Shown here piece after piece: positions 1 through 7,795 of a DNA stretch of 64,000 bases. Position 1 is the first letter of the stretch; each line of letters opens with the position of its first letter. Below the pieces are notes generated by a model that searched no databases, was not told where the DNA came from, and saw only the letters and a list, made by a program, of their open reading frames with translations. The stretch is from positions 1 to 64,000 of the forward strand of contig JALHOG010000009.1 of the NCBI GenBank assembly GCA_022843125.1. Direction: 5' to 3'. This DNA is from Ilumatobacteraceae bacterium. Lineage in GTDB: Bacteria > Actinomycetota > Acidimicrobiia > Acidimicrobiales > Ilumatobacteraceae. Made by a program: the position numbers and the translations under genes.

Positions 1-85
1 CGGATGACGGAGCGGTGTCGCGTGACGGCACTGAGTGGGTCTGACGCCTTCCGTGCCCCGTCGCGCCAGCTGATCGCCGCGAGCG

Positions 86-1420
86 ATGAACCGCGCCGGA
101 CGATCGGAAACAGCCATGGACAGTCGCGTTGCGCCGCCAGTCGAACACGTGTACGATTCTGATATGTCTCCGGCCGCTACGATCGACGCAGCACCCCCTG
201 TGGTGCGCGACGTCGCCGCGGAGGTCGCGCACCTGGCCGGAGTGCTGAACACCGCGATGGCCCGGCTGGTGGCGGTCACCGCTGCGGCGATCGCCGCAGG
301 TGAGACCTCCGAAGCAGGGATGAAGACCCCGGCCGCGTGGCTGGCCTGGCGGTCCGGTCTGTCACCCGAGCACGCCGGCCAGATCGTCCGCTTGGCCAAG
401 GCGCGTGATCGATATCCGGTCCTGTTCGACGCGTTCGACCACGGCGTGGTGTCCGCGGATCAGATGACCGAACTCGTGAAAGCACCCGAGTGGGCGCAAC
501 AGCAGATGTTGGGCTTCGCGGAGATCGGCACCGTGTCACGGCTGCGTCGCGCGATCCGTGACGACGCGTTCGACCATGATCCCGACGAACCCGCCGAAGC
601 CAAGGCCGCACGCGCGCCGAAGGACCGGCTGTCGTTCGGCACGAAAGACGGCCGGTGGCGGGCCAACGTCGACTGCGATCTCGATCTCGGCAAGCGCATC
701 GAAGCCGCGTTCACCGAAGCGAAGGACCGACTGTTCGACGACGGCAACCCCGACGCCACCTGGATCGACGCCCTCGTCGACATCGCCGAACGATCCTTGG
801 ATGCGGTGCCGTCGCGCGACCGTCGCGACCGCTACCGCACCTGGTTCCACCACAACACCGCCACCGGGGCGACCACCACCACCGACGGCTGGCGCATCCC
901 GCAGAACCTCGCCCGTCTGTGTTCGTGCGACGGGCTCGGCGCGATCGTCTACGAGACCAACGGGGTCCCGTTCTCCGTCGGGCGCACCCAACACATCGTC
1001 CCCGACCGCACCCGCCGCATCATCGAACGCCGCGACCGCGGCTGCCGCGTCCCCGGCTGCACGGCTGACCGGTTCGTCGAGGTCCACCACATCATCCACT
1101 GGGAAGACGGCGGCCCGACGGACACCCCGAACCTGCTGAGCCTGTGCCCACGGCATCACCGCATGCACCACAAGGGCGAACTCGGCATCACCGGCAACGC
1201 CGACATGCCCGACGGCATCACATTCACCGACCACCGCGGGAAACCGATCCCCGCAAGTCACCCACCCGACCCACCACCCGACGGCACCCCGGTGTGTGAC
1301 CGCCCCTACGAACCACCACCCGCCGGCAAGATGAACTACGACTGGGTCGGCCTCGGCTGGGCCCACCCCAACGCCCTCCGCAAACGCCGCGACCAAGCCA
1401 ACCAGTGGCGCACCAGCTGA
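86..1420 (+). CDS. DUF222 / HNH endonuclease family protein (13E12-type)
   Basis: The product has an N-terminal helical DUF222 region (about residues 40-240) and a C-terminal HNH nuclease motif. The nuclease part shows RDRGCRVPGC (about residue 315-325), then VEVHHIIHWEDGG with the paired histidines, then LLSLCPRHH, so the zinc-type Cys pairs and the HNH core are present. This is the 13E12 repeat family, abundant and often multicopy in actinobacteria; its substrate is unknown, though it is assumed to cut DNA. The ATG at 86 gives 444 residues. In-frame ATGs at 116 and 164 are equally possible because conservation seems to begin only after residue 35. It stands alone, converging on the lipoprotein gene at 1566. 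Confidence 0.85.
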   Translation: MNRAGRSETAMDSRVAPPVEHVYDSDMSPAATIDAAPPVVRDVAAEVAHLAGVLNTAMARLVAVTAAAIAAGETSEAGMKTPAAWLAWRSGLSPEHAGQIVRLAKARDRYPVLFDAFDHGVVSADQMTELVKAPEWAQQQMLGFAEIGTVSRLRRAIRDDAFDHDPDEPAEAKAARAPKDRLSFGTKDGRWRANVDCDLDLGKRIEAAFTEAKDRLFDDGNPDATWIDALVDIAERSLDAVPSRDRRDRYRTWFHHNTATGATTTTDGWRIPQNLARLCSCDGLGAIVYETNGVPFSVGRTQHIVPDRTRRIIERRDRGCRVPGCTADRFVEVHHIIHWEDGGPTDTPNLLSLCPRHHRMHHKGELGITGNADMPDGITFTDHRGKPIPASHPPDPPPDGTPVCDRPYEPPPAGKMNYDWVGLGWAHPNALRKRRDQANQWRTS

Positions 1421-1565
1421 TCCTGCGCGCTCGGTCAATCGCCTCCCACCGGCCGCCGCACGTCGCCGACCCGTGACCCTCCGCCCACCGGACCTCTGCG
1501 AGCCACCCGACATTCTGCGCTTCCGGCCCAAGTTCCCGGAGTAGCGAAGATCGGCAGTTCGGGCG

Positions 1566-1967
1566 CTATTCGCAGGTGACCGGGCCGGTGAACACCAAGG
1601 TGCCGTCGTCACCAAGGTCGATCAAGACGACTTCAGCTTCAGCGACGGTCCCAGCCTTGGTCAACGTCGCGGTCGCCTCATAGTCGCCGTCTGCGAGCGA
1701 GACCGGGTCGTCACTCGTCCAATACATGCCCCCGACATCGAGTTGGCCCCACGCGCCGTCGACGAGGTGGCCCAACGCGCCGTCGACGACACGGAGCGTC
1801 ACATCGGTCGTCTGTCCCGCGCTCATTGAATCGCTCGACGGCGCGGTGTCCCAGCAACTCGACGTGCAGCCCATGGTCGCAACACTCATGGCTAAAGCGG
1901 TCACCACTGCGCCCAAGCGTCCCGCAACCATCCGCAAAGAGTGCACCGCGTTCAAGGCGTTGTCCAC
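1566..1967 (-). CDS. Small putative lipoprotein, function unknown
   Basis: A 133-residue protein with a hydrophobic stretch ending in SVATMGC (about residues 27-33), which reads as a signal peptide II with a lipobox, so the mature protein would be lipid-anchored outside the membrane. The rest is a short beta-rich domain with a second Cys near the C-terminus. I recognise no family. An in-frame ATG at 1931 would leave a shorter n-region and is a plausible alternative start. The 145 bases between this gene and the HNH gene hold nothing recognisable. Confidence 0.55.
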   Translation of the reverse strand: MDNALNAVHSLRMVAGRLGAVVTALAMSVATMGCTSSCWDTAPSSDSMSAGQTTDVTLRVVDGALGHLVDGAWGQLDVGGMYWTSDDPVSLADGDYEATATLTKAGTVAEAEVVLIDLGDDGTLVFTGPVTCE

Positions 1968-2095
1968 CGCCCCGAGCGCAGCACCCCCACGAACTCAATC
2001 AGGCCGCTATGGCGCGGGTCTGACGACGAAGGGGGCCTACGCGCTTGCTGGCGCGAGCGCATCGGTCCGGACTGCCGGCACCGAACCGAGAACGA

Positions 2096-2938
2096 TCAGA
2101 TCGTCGGATCGACCCAAGGCGTTGGGATCACCAGAGCAAGCTCGGCTCCCGCTTCGTCGTGCAGGACGTACCGACCCGCCGGCGCGTCATCGCTCACGAT
2201 GAGCATGTTCGTCTCGTACCTGCCGAGATCTTGCCGGGCCGCGGCTGCCACCGCGAAGCGGTCGGGAATCAGTGCCACGCGCAACAGCGGTTGACCGTAG
2301 ATCGGAATGCTGGCTGCAACGGCCTGTATCGCCGCGAAACGCGGCTCGGTGCACGACTTGTCCATCGCAGTAGATGTCCCGTAGACGACACAGATGTGTT
2401 CGCCGAACTGGCCGAGAAACAGCTCGACCTCGCGCGTCGGTGAGGCCACCGGAATCAAGGACTCGAAGTCAGGTGGCGCGGTGCCCGTCGCCGCCTCGGG
2501 AGGCAGCTCGGTCTCGTCCACGCTGAGTGTCGGATCGTCCAAGATCGCGAAGAGTTCGCCGGGCGGCGGGACGTCGAACGCTTCGTAGACCAGACGGACG
2601 TTTCCGCTTTCGAACACGAGTCGACCGTCCCGTTGTACGGGCTTCGTTTCGAATGCCTGCCGCATGTACGACTCGCCTGCCGTGGCGACCTCGTCGCCGC
2701 ACAACATGAGGGTGGTCATGATGTCTCCACCGAAGTCGCCAGACTGCGAGTTGCATGTCGTCGCTGCGCTGAACCCGTCGCTGGTGATGTCCATGAACAA
2801 CGGCCGGTCGATCGCGAACGGCACGCCGTCAACGTCGAGCGACAGCAACAGCCACGTGCCATCGTGGTCTGCACCCCCGACTCCGCATCCGGAAGCCAAC
2901 CCAGCCGCAGCGAGTGCGAGGAACCAGCGGGCTTTCAT
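2096..2938 (-). CDS. META-domain-like lipoprotein
   Basis: Starting at the ATG at 2938 gives 280 residues beginning MKARWFLALAAAGLASGCG, a clear lipoprotein signal peptide (Cys about residue 18). The open frame continues upstream for 88 codons, but that part is Arg-rich with no recognisable domain, so I reject it. Residues about 25-130 resemble a META/HslJ-type domain: a DGTWLLLSL strand, a TTCNSQSG loop (the family has CN near this place) and a later VRLVYEAF strand. The second half has no family I know. META proteins are small secreted beta proteins of unclear role. A second META-like protein is at 55510-57315. Confidence 0.7.
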   Translation of the reverse strand: MKARWFLALAAAGLASGCGVGGADHDGTWLLLSLDVDGVPFAIDRPLFMDITSDGFSAATTCNSQSGDFGGDIMTTLMLCGDEVATAGESYMRQAFETKPVQRDGRLVFESGNVRLVYEAFDVPPPGELFAILDDPTLSVDETELPPEAATGTAPPDFESLIPVASPTREVELFLGQFGEHICVVYGTSTAMDKSCTEPRFAAIQAVAASIPIYGQPLLRVALIPDRFAVAAAARQDLGRYETNMLIVSDDAPAGRYVLHDEAGAELALVIPTPWVDPTI

Positions 2939-3366
2939 CGTTGCCAGACGTATCACACCGAGGAGCTGGTACCGACGCGCCCAGATCGACATCCGGTTCG
3001 GCCCATCAGGCAGGGTTCGATCCGAACGACGACCACGCCGTGCGCTCGGCGCGTCGCGGCCATTCGCCCGCCGGGCGCTTGCAGCCGCGAGCGCTCGTAT
3101 TGCCCGGTCCGGATGCCTGATGCAAGGTCGGGCGGCGCACAGATCCACTCCTCTGCGTACGTCACGAACCGCCCCGGGCTGCTCAATGAGTCGTGCCGTC
3201 ATCCTTGGCGGCGCGAAGCGCGAACTGGCGTCCAGGGGGACCGGTCCTGAGCGCTCGGCGGCCGGCGTCTGCGTGCGTCGGCCACTGCACGACGGCTGGG
3301 GCCGGACGCGACGAGGCCCCGGTCCTTGCGGGACCGGGGCCTCGTTCGTTCGTCCGTGGACGGGGG
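2939..3366. other. 428-base stretch without a convincing gene
   Basis: The region lies upstream of the META lipoprotein and downstream of rplI. Open frames here have arginine-rich shadow composition. The only structure I see is the hairpin at 3311-3345. The promoter of the lipoprotein gene must be here, but no clear -35/-10 pair stands out. Confidence 0.5.
3311..3345 (-). terminator. Intrinsic-type hairpin after rplI
   Basis: A perfect 15-bp stem, ACGAGGCCCCGGTCC paired with its complement across the 5-base loop TTGCG, lies 22 bases past the rplI stop. The T-rich tail is weak, as is usual in high-G+C actinobacteria. It closes the rpsF-ssb-rpsR-rplI operon. Confidence 0.75.
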
Positions 3367-3816
3367 TCAGCCGGCGGCCGACACCTCGAAGCGGAGCGGG
3401 AAGCTCACGGCGTGGTGCAGGGACACCGTGGCCGAGTGCTCGCCGACCGTCTTGACGTGCTCGTCGAGATGGACCGACTTCTTGTCGAGCTTGATGCCGG
3501 TCTGGACCTCGACGGCCTCGACGATGTCGGCCGTGGTGACGGAGCCGAAGAGCTTGCCTTCGGCTCCGGCCTTGGCCGTGATCGCGATGATCTTCGGGAC
3601 CAGCGTGCTGGCGATCGTGGTCGCGGCCTCACGGTCGCTCGCATCGCGCTGGTCGCGCGACCGACGCATCTTCGCCGCCTGGTCGACCGCACCCGCTGTC
3701 GCCTTCAGGGCGAGGCCCTTCGGGAACAGATAGTTGCGGGCGTGACCATCGGCGACGTCGACGATGTCGCCGCGCTTGCCGAGGCCCTCGAGATCGGAGC
3801 GGAGAATCACCTGCAT
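3367..3816 (-). CDS. rplI: 50S ribosomal protein bL9
   Basis: 149 residues, normal for bL9. The N-terminal rRNA-binding domain shows MQVILRSDLEGLGKRGDIV followed by GHARNYLFPKGLA, which is diagnostic. A long connecting helix and a C-terminal domain (AEGKLFGSVTTADI) follow. It is the last gene of the minus-strand rpsF-ssb-rpsR-rplI operon and starts 3 bases after the rpsR stop codon. A strong hairpin lies downstream. In several actinobacteria dnaB follows rplI; here it does not. Confidence 0.97.
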   Translation of the reverse strand: MQVILRSDLEGLGKRGDIVDVADGHARNYLFPKGLALKATAGAVDQAAKMRRSRDQRDASDREAATTIASTLVPKIIAITAKAGAEGKLFGSVTTADIVEAVEVQTGIKLDKKSVHLDEHVKTVGEHSATVSLHHAVSFPLRFEVSAAG

Positions 3817-3818
3817 GG

Positions 3819-4232
3819 TCAGTCCTCGCCTTCCGTGGTCTCGACGTCGTCGATCGCGACGTCAGCGGTCTCGACCTGCAACTCGGCCTCGGCCTCGTCG
3901 CGACGCGGGCGGCGATCGCCACCGTCACGCGACGGACGCTGGCGACTCGCCGACGCGACGCGCTTGGCGTACGGCAACAGCGCCATCTCGCGAGCGATCT
4001 TGATCGCGTTGGCGATCTCGAGCTGCTGCTGACGGTCGTTGCCGGCGACCCGCGCGTTGCGGATCTTGGCGCGATCGCTCATGAACCGGCTGAGCAGGTC
4101 GACGTCTTTGTAGTCGACGTACTCGACCTTGTCGATGATGAGCGGGCTGGTCTTCTTCTTGAACTTGCGGGGATTGGCATCCTTGCCGCGCGGTGCACGC
4201 GTCGGCGTCTTGCTGCCTTTGGCCTTGGCCAT
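3819..4232 (-). CDS. rpsR: 30S ribosomal protein bS18 with C-terminal extension
   Basis: Residues about 20-88 are bS18: [19 protein letters not shown], then a [21 protein letters not shown] ending. The N-terminus lacks the CxxC zinc residues, so this is the cysteine-free (C-minus) form. At 137 residues it is much longer than the usual 75-90. About 48 extra residues follow ALLPY: first basic ([14 protein letters not shown]), then acidic. It sits between ssb and rplI in the standard operon. The extension is read straight from the frame and ends only 3 bases before rplI, so it is not an annotation artefact. Confidence 0.95.
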   Translation of the reverse strand: MAKAKGSKTPTRAPRGKDANPRKFKKKTSPLIIDKVEYVDYKDVDLLSRFMSDRAKIRNARVAGNDRQQQLEIANAIKIAREMALLPYAKRVASASRQRPSRDGGDRRPRRDEAEAELQVETADVAIDDVETTEGED

Positions 4233-4283
4233 CGTGGGTCCTTCTTCTTCCTGGACGAGATCAGATCGAGTTCATGGAACGGG

Positions 4284-4754
4284 TCAGAACGGCTCTTCGT
4301 CGCCGTAGATCGGGTCGGGTGCACGGCTGCTGCCGCCCCCGCCCCCACCGCCGGAACCGCCGCTGGAGCCACCACCGGAGAATCCACCGTCACCGCCGGA
4401 GCGCTCGGTGCGCTCCACCTGGGCGGTCGCCCAGCGCAGGCTCGGGCCGATCTCGTCGGCGATGACCTCGACGACGGAACGCTTCTCACCGTCGCTGGTC
4501 TCCCAGCTGCGCTGCTCGAGGCGGCCGGTCACGATCGCTCGCGACCCCTTGGTCAGGGTGGCGGCGGCGTTCTCGCCGAGCTCGCCCCAGCACACGACGT
4601 TGAAGAAGGAGGTCTGCTCCTGCCATTCGCCGTTCTGCTGGTAGCGCCGGTTGACGGCGAGACCGAACGACGCGACGCCCCGGCCACCGGTGGTGTACCG
4701 GAGCTCGGGGTCGCGGGTGAGGTTGCCGATCAGGGTGACGGAATTGCTGGACAT
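4284..4754 (-). CDS. ssb: Single-stranded DNA-binding protein
   Basis: The ATG at 4754 gives 156 residues starting MSSNSVTLIGNLTRDPELRY, the standard SSB OB-fold opening. FFNVVCWGELGENAA follows, then a Gly/Ser-rich linker and the acidic tip GDEEPF, which in this family recruits partner replication and repair proteins. The frame extends upstream over rpsF, but that is a shadow. It lies between rpsF and rpsR in the ribosomal operon. It coats single-stranded DNA at replication forks. Confidence 0.97.
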   Translation of the reverse strand: MSSNSVTLIGNLTRDPELRYTTGGRGVASFGLAVNRRYQQNGEWQEQTSFFNVVCWGELGENAAATLTKGSRAIVTGRLEQRSWETSDGEKRSVVEVIADEIGPSLRWATAQVERTERSGGDGGFSGGGSSGGSGGGGGGGSSRAPDPIYGDEEPF

Positions 4755-4785
4755 GGGTGGGCTCCCTTCGTGGGGTGCCGCCGGA

Positions 4786-5118
4786 TCAGGCGGCAGTGAC
4801 CGCCATACCGCGGCGCTTGGCCTCGGCATCGGGCAGTCGGATGAGCTTGTGACGGACGATGTCGTCCGCGAGGCGGAGCTGCCGCTCGAGCTCGTCGAGG
4901 GCGCCGCCGTCGGCGAGGCACTCGACCACCATGTAGTAGCCGGCTTCCTTCTTGTTGATCGGGTACGCGAACGCGCGCTTCCCCCACCAATTGGGCCTGC
5001 CGTGCAACGACCCACCGGCCTTCGCAATTTCGTCGGAGACGAACTTGACCCAGGACTGGGCCTTGGGATCCTCGACGTCTCCGTCGACGATCACCATCAA
5101 CTCATAGGCACGCATCAT
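4786..5118 (-). CDS. rpsF: 30S ribosomal protein bS6
   Basis: About 110 residues: MRAYELMVIVDGD opening, WGKRAFAYPINKKEAGYY core and LIRLPDAEAKRRG tail, all typical of bS6. Two adjacent ATGs (5118 and 5115) are possible. A GGGAG box 10 bases before 5118 favours that one, while family homology would accept either. Upstream codons to 5184 read as non-conserved and are excluded. It is the first gene of the rpsF-ssb-rpsR-rplI operon; the promoter should lie in the 235-base gap before the divergent secreted protein gene at 5354. Confidence 0.96.
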   Translation of the reverse strand: MMRAYELMVIVDGDVEDPKAQSWVKFVSDEIAKAGGSLHGRPNWWGKRAFAYPINKKEAGYYMVVECLADGGALDELERQLRLADDIVRHKLIRLPDAEAKRRGMAVTAA

Positions 5119-5353
5119 GCGTGTGGAACTCCCTTCGGACTCCGGACCGGCGTTGCTCGCAACCCGGCCACTCGGCCCCATCACGATGATGGAGCAGGGT
5201 GAATATGTGCGTCACGAATGACCGGCACACGCTACCGCCCCGCCGAACCACATGCTCCCGCCGCAAACGCTCCATGCCGAGCAGGATGACAGCAGGGTGT
5301 GACAGCCGGGGTGTGTTATCGAGCTGTTGCAGAACGTTCGTACCGTTCCGCCC

Positions 5354-7708
5354 ATGGACGAGGGGCAGCGAACAGCAGGTCGTGCGAACACCGGGCGAGC
5401 GCAGCGGATGACCGCCATCGCGGCAACGGTGGCGGTGCTGGCATCGGCGGCATTCGCGGCCGGCGCCGGTCCGGTGGCCGCCACGCCGGACGTGACCGAG
5501 GCGGTGCCCGGCGGCGCCCGTTGCGCAGCGGTGCGCCTGCCGGCTGCCACCACGAGCCTGCCGGAGACCCACTCGATCGGTGTCTACGACGCCGGCGGCA
5601 CGATGGTCGGCAACTACCCGGGCGCCTACGCAGTGTCGCCGGACGGGACCAAGGTGGCTCGGGTCGCGGCGTTCGGCGGCACGCTCCGCATCGAGCTCGC
5701 CGATGCCGACGGCGGCAACGTCCGGACCGTCTACACGTTCCCGAACACCTCGTCGTCCTCCGAGCGACGCCGGATGGTCTTCTCGTCCACCGGGCAGCAC
5801 CTCGCGTTCCTGAACCCCAACCGACTCGGCGGCTCGCAGGACTCGCTGGTGGTGCTCGAGCTCGGCGCAACGCCCGTGGTCCGCCTCGAGACCACCTTCG
5901 AGGTGCTCGACGACGGGTTCGACTTCTCGCCCGACGGCTCGAAGATCGCCTACATCGAGGCGGGCGGCGTCTATCGGGGCTACGACATCTGGATCGCCAA
6001 CGCCGACGGCAGCGGCTCGCCGAACCGGATCATGGACGTCACGGCGCTCGACTCCTCCCTGCCGCCGTTCAACCCGCCGAAGGCGGCACAGGGCATCACG
6101 TGGTCACCCGACGGCACGCAACTCGCGTTCGCGGCCCGACGTGGCGACCCGACCGCCGGCGAGCTCTACGTGGTGAACGCCAACGGGTCCAACCGCCGCG
6201 AGGTCGCCGGGTCGGCCGTTCCGAACTCGTCCCAGCGGGTCCCGTCGTGGTCACCCGACGGCACCCGGATCGCGTACGCGTTCAGCAGCTCGCCGGGCGT
6301 CCGACGGATCGACGTCGTCGACGTCGCCACCGACGCCGTCACCCCCGTGCCGGGCGCCACCTGGCAGGACTCCGACCCACCGATCGTGTGGCTCGGATCC
6401 TCCACGATCGTCTACGACGACCGCAAGCTCGACAGTCAGGGACAGCCCTACTTCTTCGCCGTCACCGGCGTCGACGGCAGCGGGCGGCGCGAGCTCCAGT
6501 TCCCCAGCAAGCCGATCAACTCGATGACGGTGATCGGCACGGTCCCGTGTGACGCCGCGCCGTCGGCCGCCCTCACGTCGATCCAGCCGGGGCGCGTCCT
6601 CGACACCCGCGTCCCGAGCGAGACGATCGACGGCCAGTTCCAGGGGATCGGCGTCCGCCGCGCCGGCAGCACCACCGCGATGCGGATCGCCGGTCGCGCC
6701 GGCATCCCGGCCGGCGCCGAGTCGGTGATGTTCAACGTCACGGCGATCGGCCCTGAGGGCCCCGGCTTCATCACGGTCTGGCCGTGCGGTACGGCCCGTC
6801 CGCTCGCATCGAACCTCAACTACTCAGCGGGTGCCGTCGTCGCCAACGCCGTGATCAGCAAGGTCAGTGAGACCGGCGACGTGTGCATCGTGACGAGCAG
6901 CGCGACCGAGCTCGCTATCGACGTGAGCGGCTATGTCGTTCGCGGCGGCTCCCCGACCACGGTGGTCCCGGCACGCCTACTCGAGACCCGTCCCGGCCAG
7001 ACCAGCGTCGACGGCCAGTTCCAGGGCATCGGCCGCCAGCCAGCGGGTGCCACGGTCGAGCTCACGGTCGCCGGGCGCGGCGGCGTCCCGGCCGACGCCA
7101 CCGCCGTGATGCTCAACGTCACCGCCGTCCTCCCCGACGGGCCCGGCTTCCTCACCGTGTGGTCGTGCGGCGACATCCGCCCCGTCGCGTCCAGCGTCAA
7201 TTACGGGCCCGGCAGCGTCGTTCCGAACGCCGTGCTCGCCAAAGTCGGCACCGGCGGCAAGGTCTGCATCTACACGTCGTCCGCCGCCGACATCCTCGCC
7301 GACGTCAACGGCTACGTGGTCGGCGCCGGCTCACCGGCCCCGGTGGTCCCGGCACGCCTGCTCGAGACCCGCCCCGGCCAGACCACCGTCGACGGCCAGT
7401 TCCAGGGCATCGGCCGCCAACCAGCGAATGCCACGGTCGAGCTCACGGTCGCCGGGCGCGGTGGCGTCCCGGGCGATGCCACCGCGGTGATGCTCAACGT
7501 CACCGCCGTCTTCCCCGGGGGCCCCGGCTTCCTCACCGTGTGGCCATGCGGCCAGCCCCGCCCGCTCGCCTCGAGCGTCAACTACGGACCCGGCAGCGTC
7601 GTCCCCAACGCCGTGCTCGCCAAGGTCGGGACCGGCGGGAGGGTCTGCATCTACACGCTGGCGCCCGCCGACATCCTCGCCGACGTCAACGGCTACGTCG
7701 TCGACTGA
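5354..7708 (+). CDS. Secreted beta-propeller protein with three C-terminal repeats
   Basis: The ATG at 5354 gives 784 residues. A TTG at 5327 is in frame, but the ATG gives a more usual signal peptide: a basic n-region, then TAIAATVAVLASAAFAAG. Residues about 45-400 hold TolB/PD40-type propeller blades with repeated SPDGTKVA, FSPDGSKIAY, WSPDGTQLAF and WSPDGTRIAY motifs. From about residue 405 three modules of 127 residues follow, each with R-hh-(D/E)TR, GQFQGIG, VMhNVTA, GF(I/L)TVW.CG, a (S/N)hNY segment and an h-DV.GYV end. There is no membrane anchor at the C-terminus, so it is probably released or bound non-covalently. The function is unknown. The gene at 19329 ends in one more copy of the module. 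Confidence 0.8.
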   Translation: MDEGQRTAGRANTGRAQRMTAIAATVAVLASAAFAAGAGPVAATPDVTEAVPGGARCAAVRLPAATTSLPETHSIGVYDAGGTMVGNYPGAYAVSPDGTKVARVAAFGGTLRIELADADGGNVRTVYTFPNTSSSSERRRMVFSSTGQHLAFLNPNRLGGSQDSLVVLELGATPVVRLETTFEVLDDGFDFSPDGSKIAYIEAGGVYRGYDIWIANADGSGSPNRIMDVTALDSSLPPFNPPKAAQGITWSPDGTQLAFAARRGDPTAGELYVVNANGSNRREVAGSAVPNSSQRVPSWSPDGTRIAYAFSSSPGVRRIDVVDVATDAVTPVPGATWQDSDPPIVWLGSSTIVYDDRKLDSQGQPYFFAVTGVDGSGRRELQFPSKPINSMTVIGTVPCDAAPSAALTSIQPGRVLDTRVPSETIDGQFQGIGVRRAGSTTAMRIAGRAGIPAGAESVMFNVTAIGPEGPGFITVWPCGTARPLASNLNYSAGAVVANAVISKVSETGDVCIVTSSATELAIDVSGYVVRGGSPTTVVPARLLETRPGQTSVDGQFQGIGRQPAGATVELTVAGRGGVPADATAVMLNVTAVLPDGPGFLTVWSCGDIRPVASSVNYGPGSVVPNAVLAKVGTGGKVCIYTSSAADILADVNGYVVGAGSPAPVVPARLLETRPGQTTVDGQFQGIGRQPANATVELTVAGRGGVPGDATAVMLNVTAVFPGGPGFLTVWPCGQPRPLASSVNYGPGSVVPNAVLAKVGTGGRVCIYTLAPADILADVNGYVVD
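6580..7705 (+). repeat. Three tandem 381-bp coding repeats
   Basis: The segment GACGGCCAGTTCCAGGG recurs at 6629, 7010 and 7391, exactly 381 bp (127 codons) apart. Copies two (6961-7341) and three (7342-7705) are nearly identical by eye; copy one is more diverged. All lie in frame inside the secreted propeller gene, so copy-number change would keep the frame. Confidence 0.9.
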
Positions 7709-7795
7709 TCAGACGCCGCCCGGACGGGTGAACATCCGACACTCCGGCTGAATCGTCCCGTTCGACGGCGAGCAGTCGCTGGTAGAAACGGGCCG

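Noticed and set aside
86-1420. HNH/DUF222 gene as part of a mobile intron or defence island
   Set aside because: The 13E12 family is dispersed in actinobacteria and no defence or mobile partner lies beside it in the window.
2939-3202. Upstream extension of the META lipoprotein frame
   Set aside because: Arg-rich, and it would bury the lipoprotein signal peptide at residue 89.
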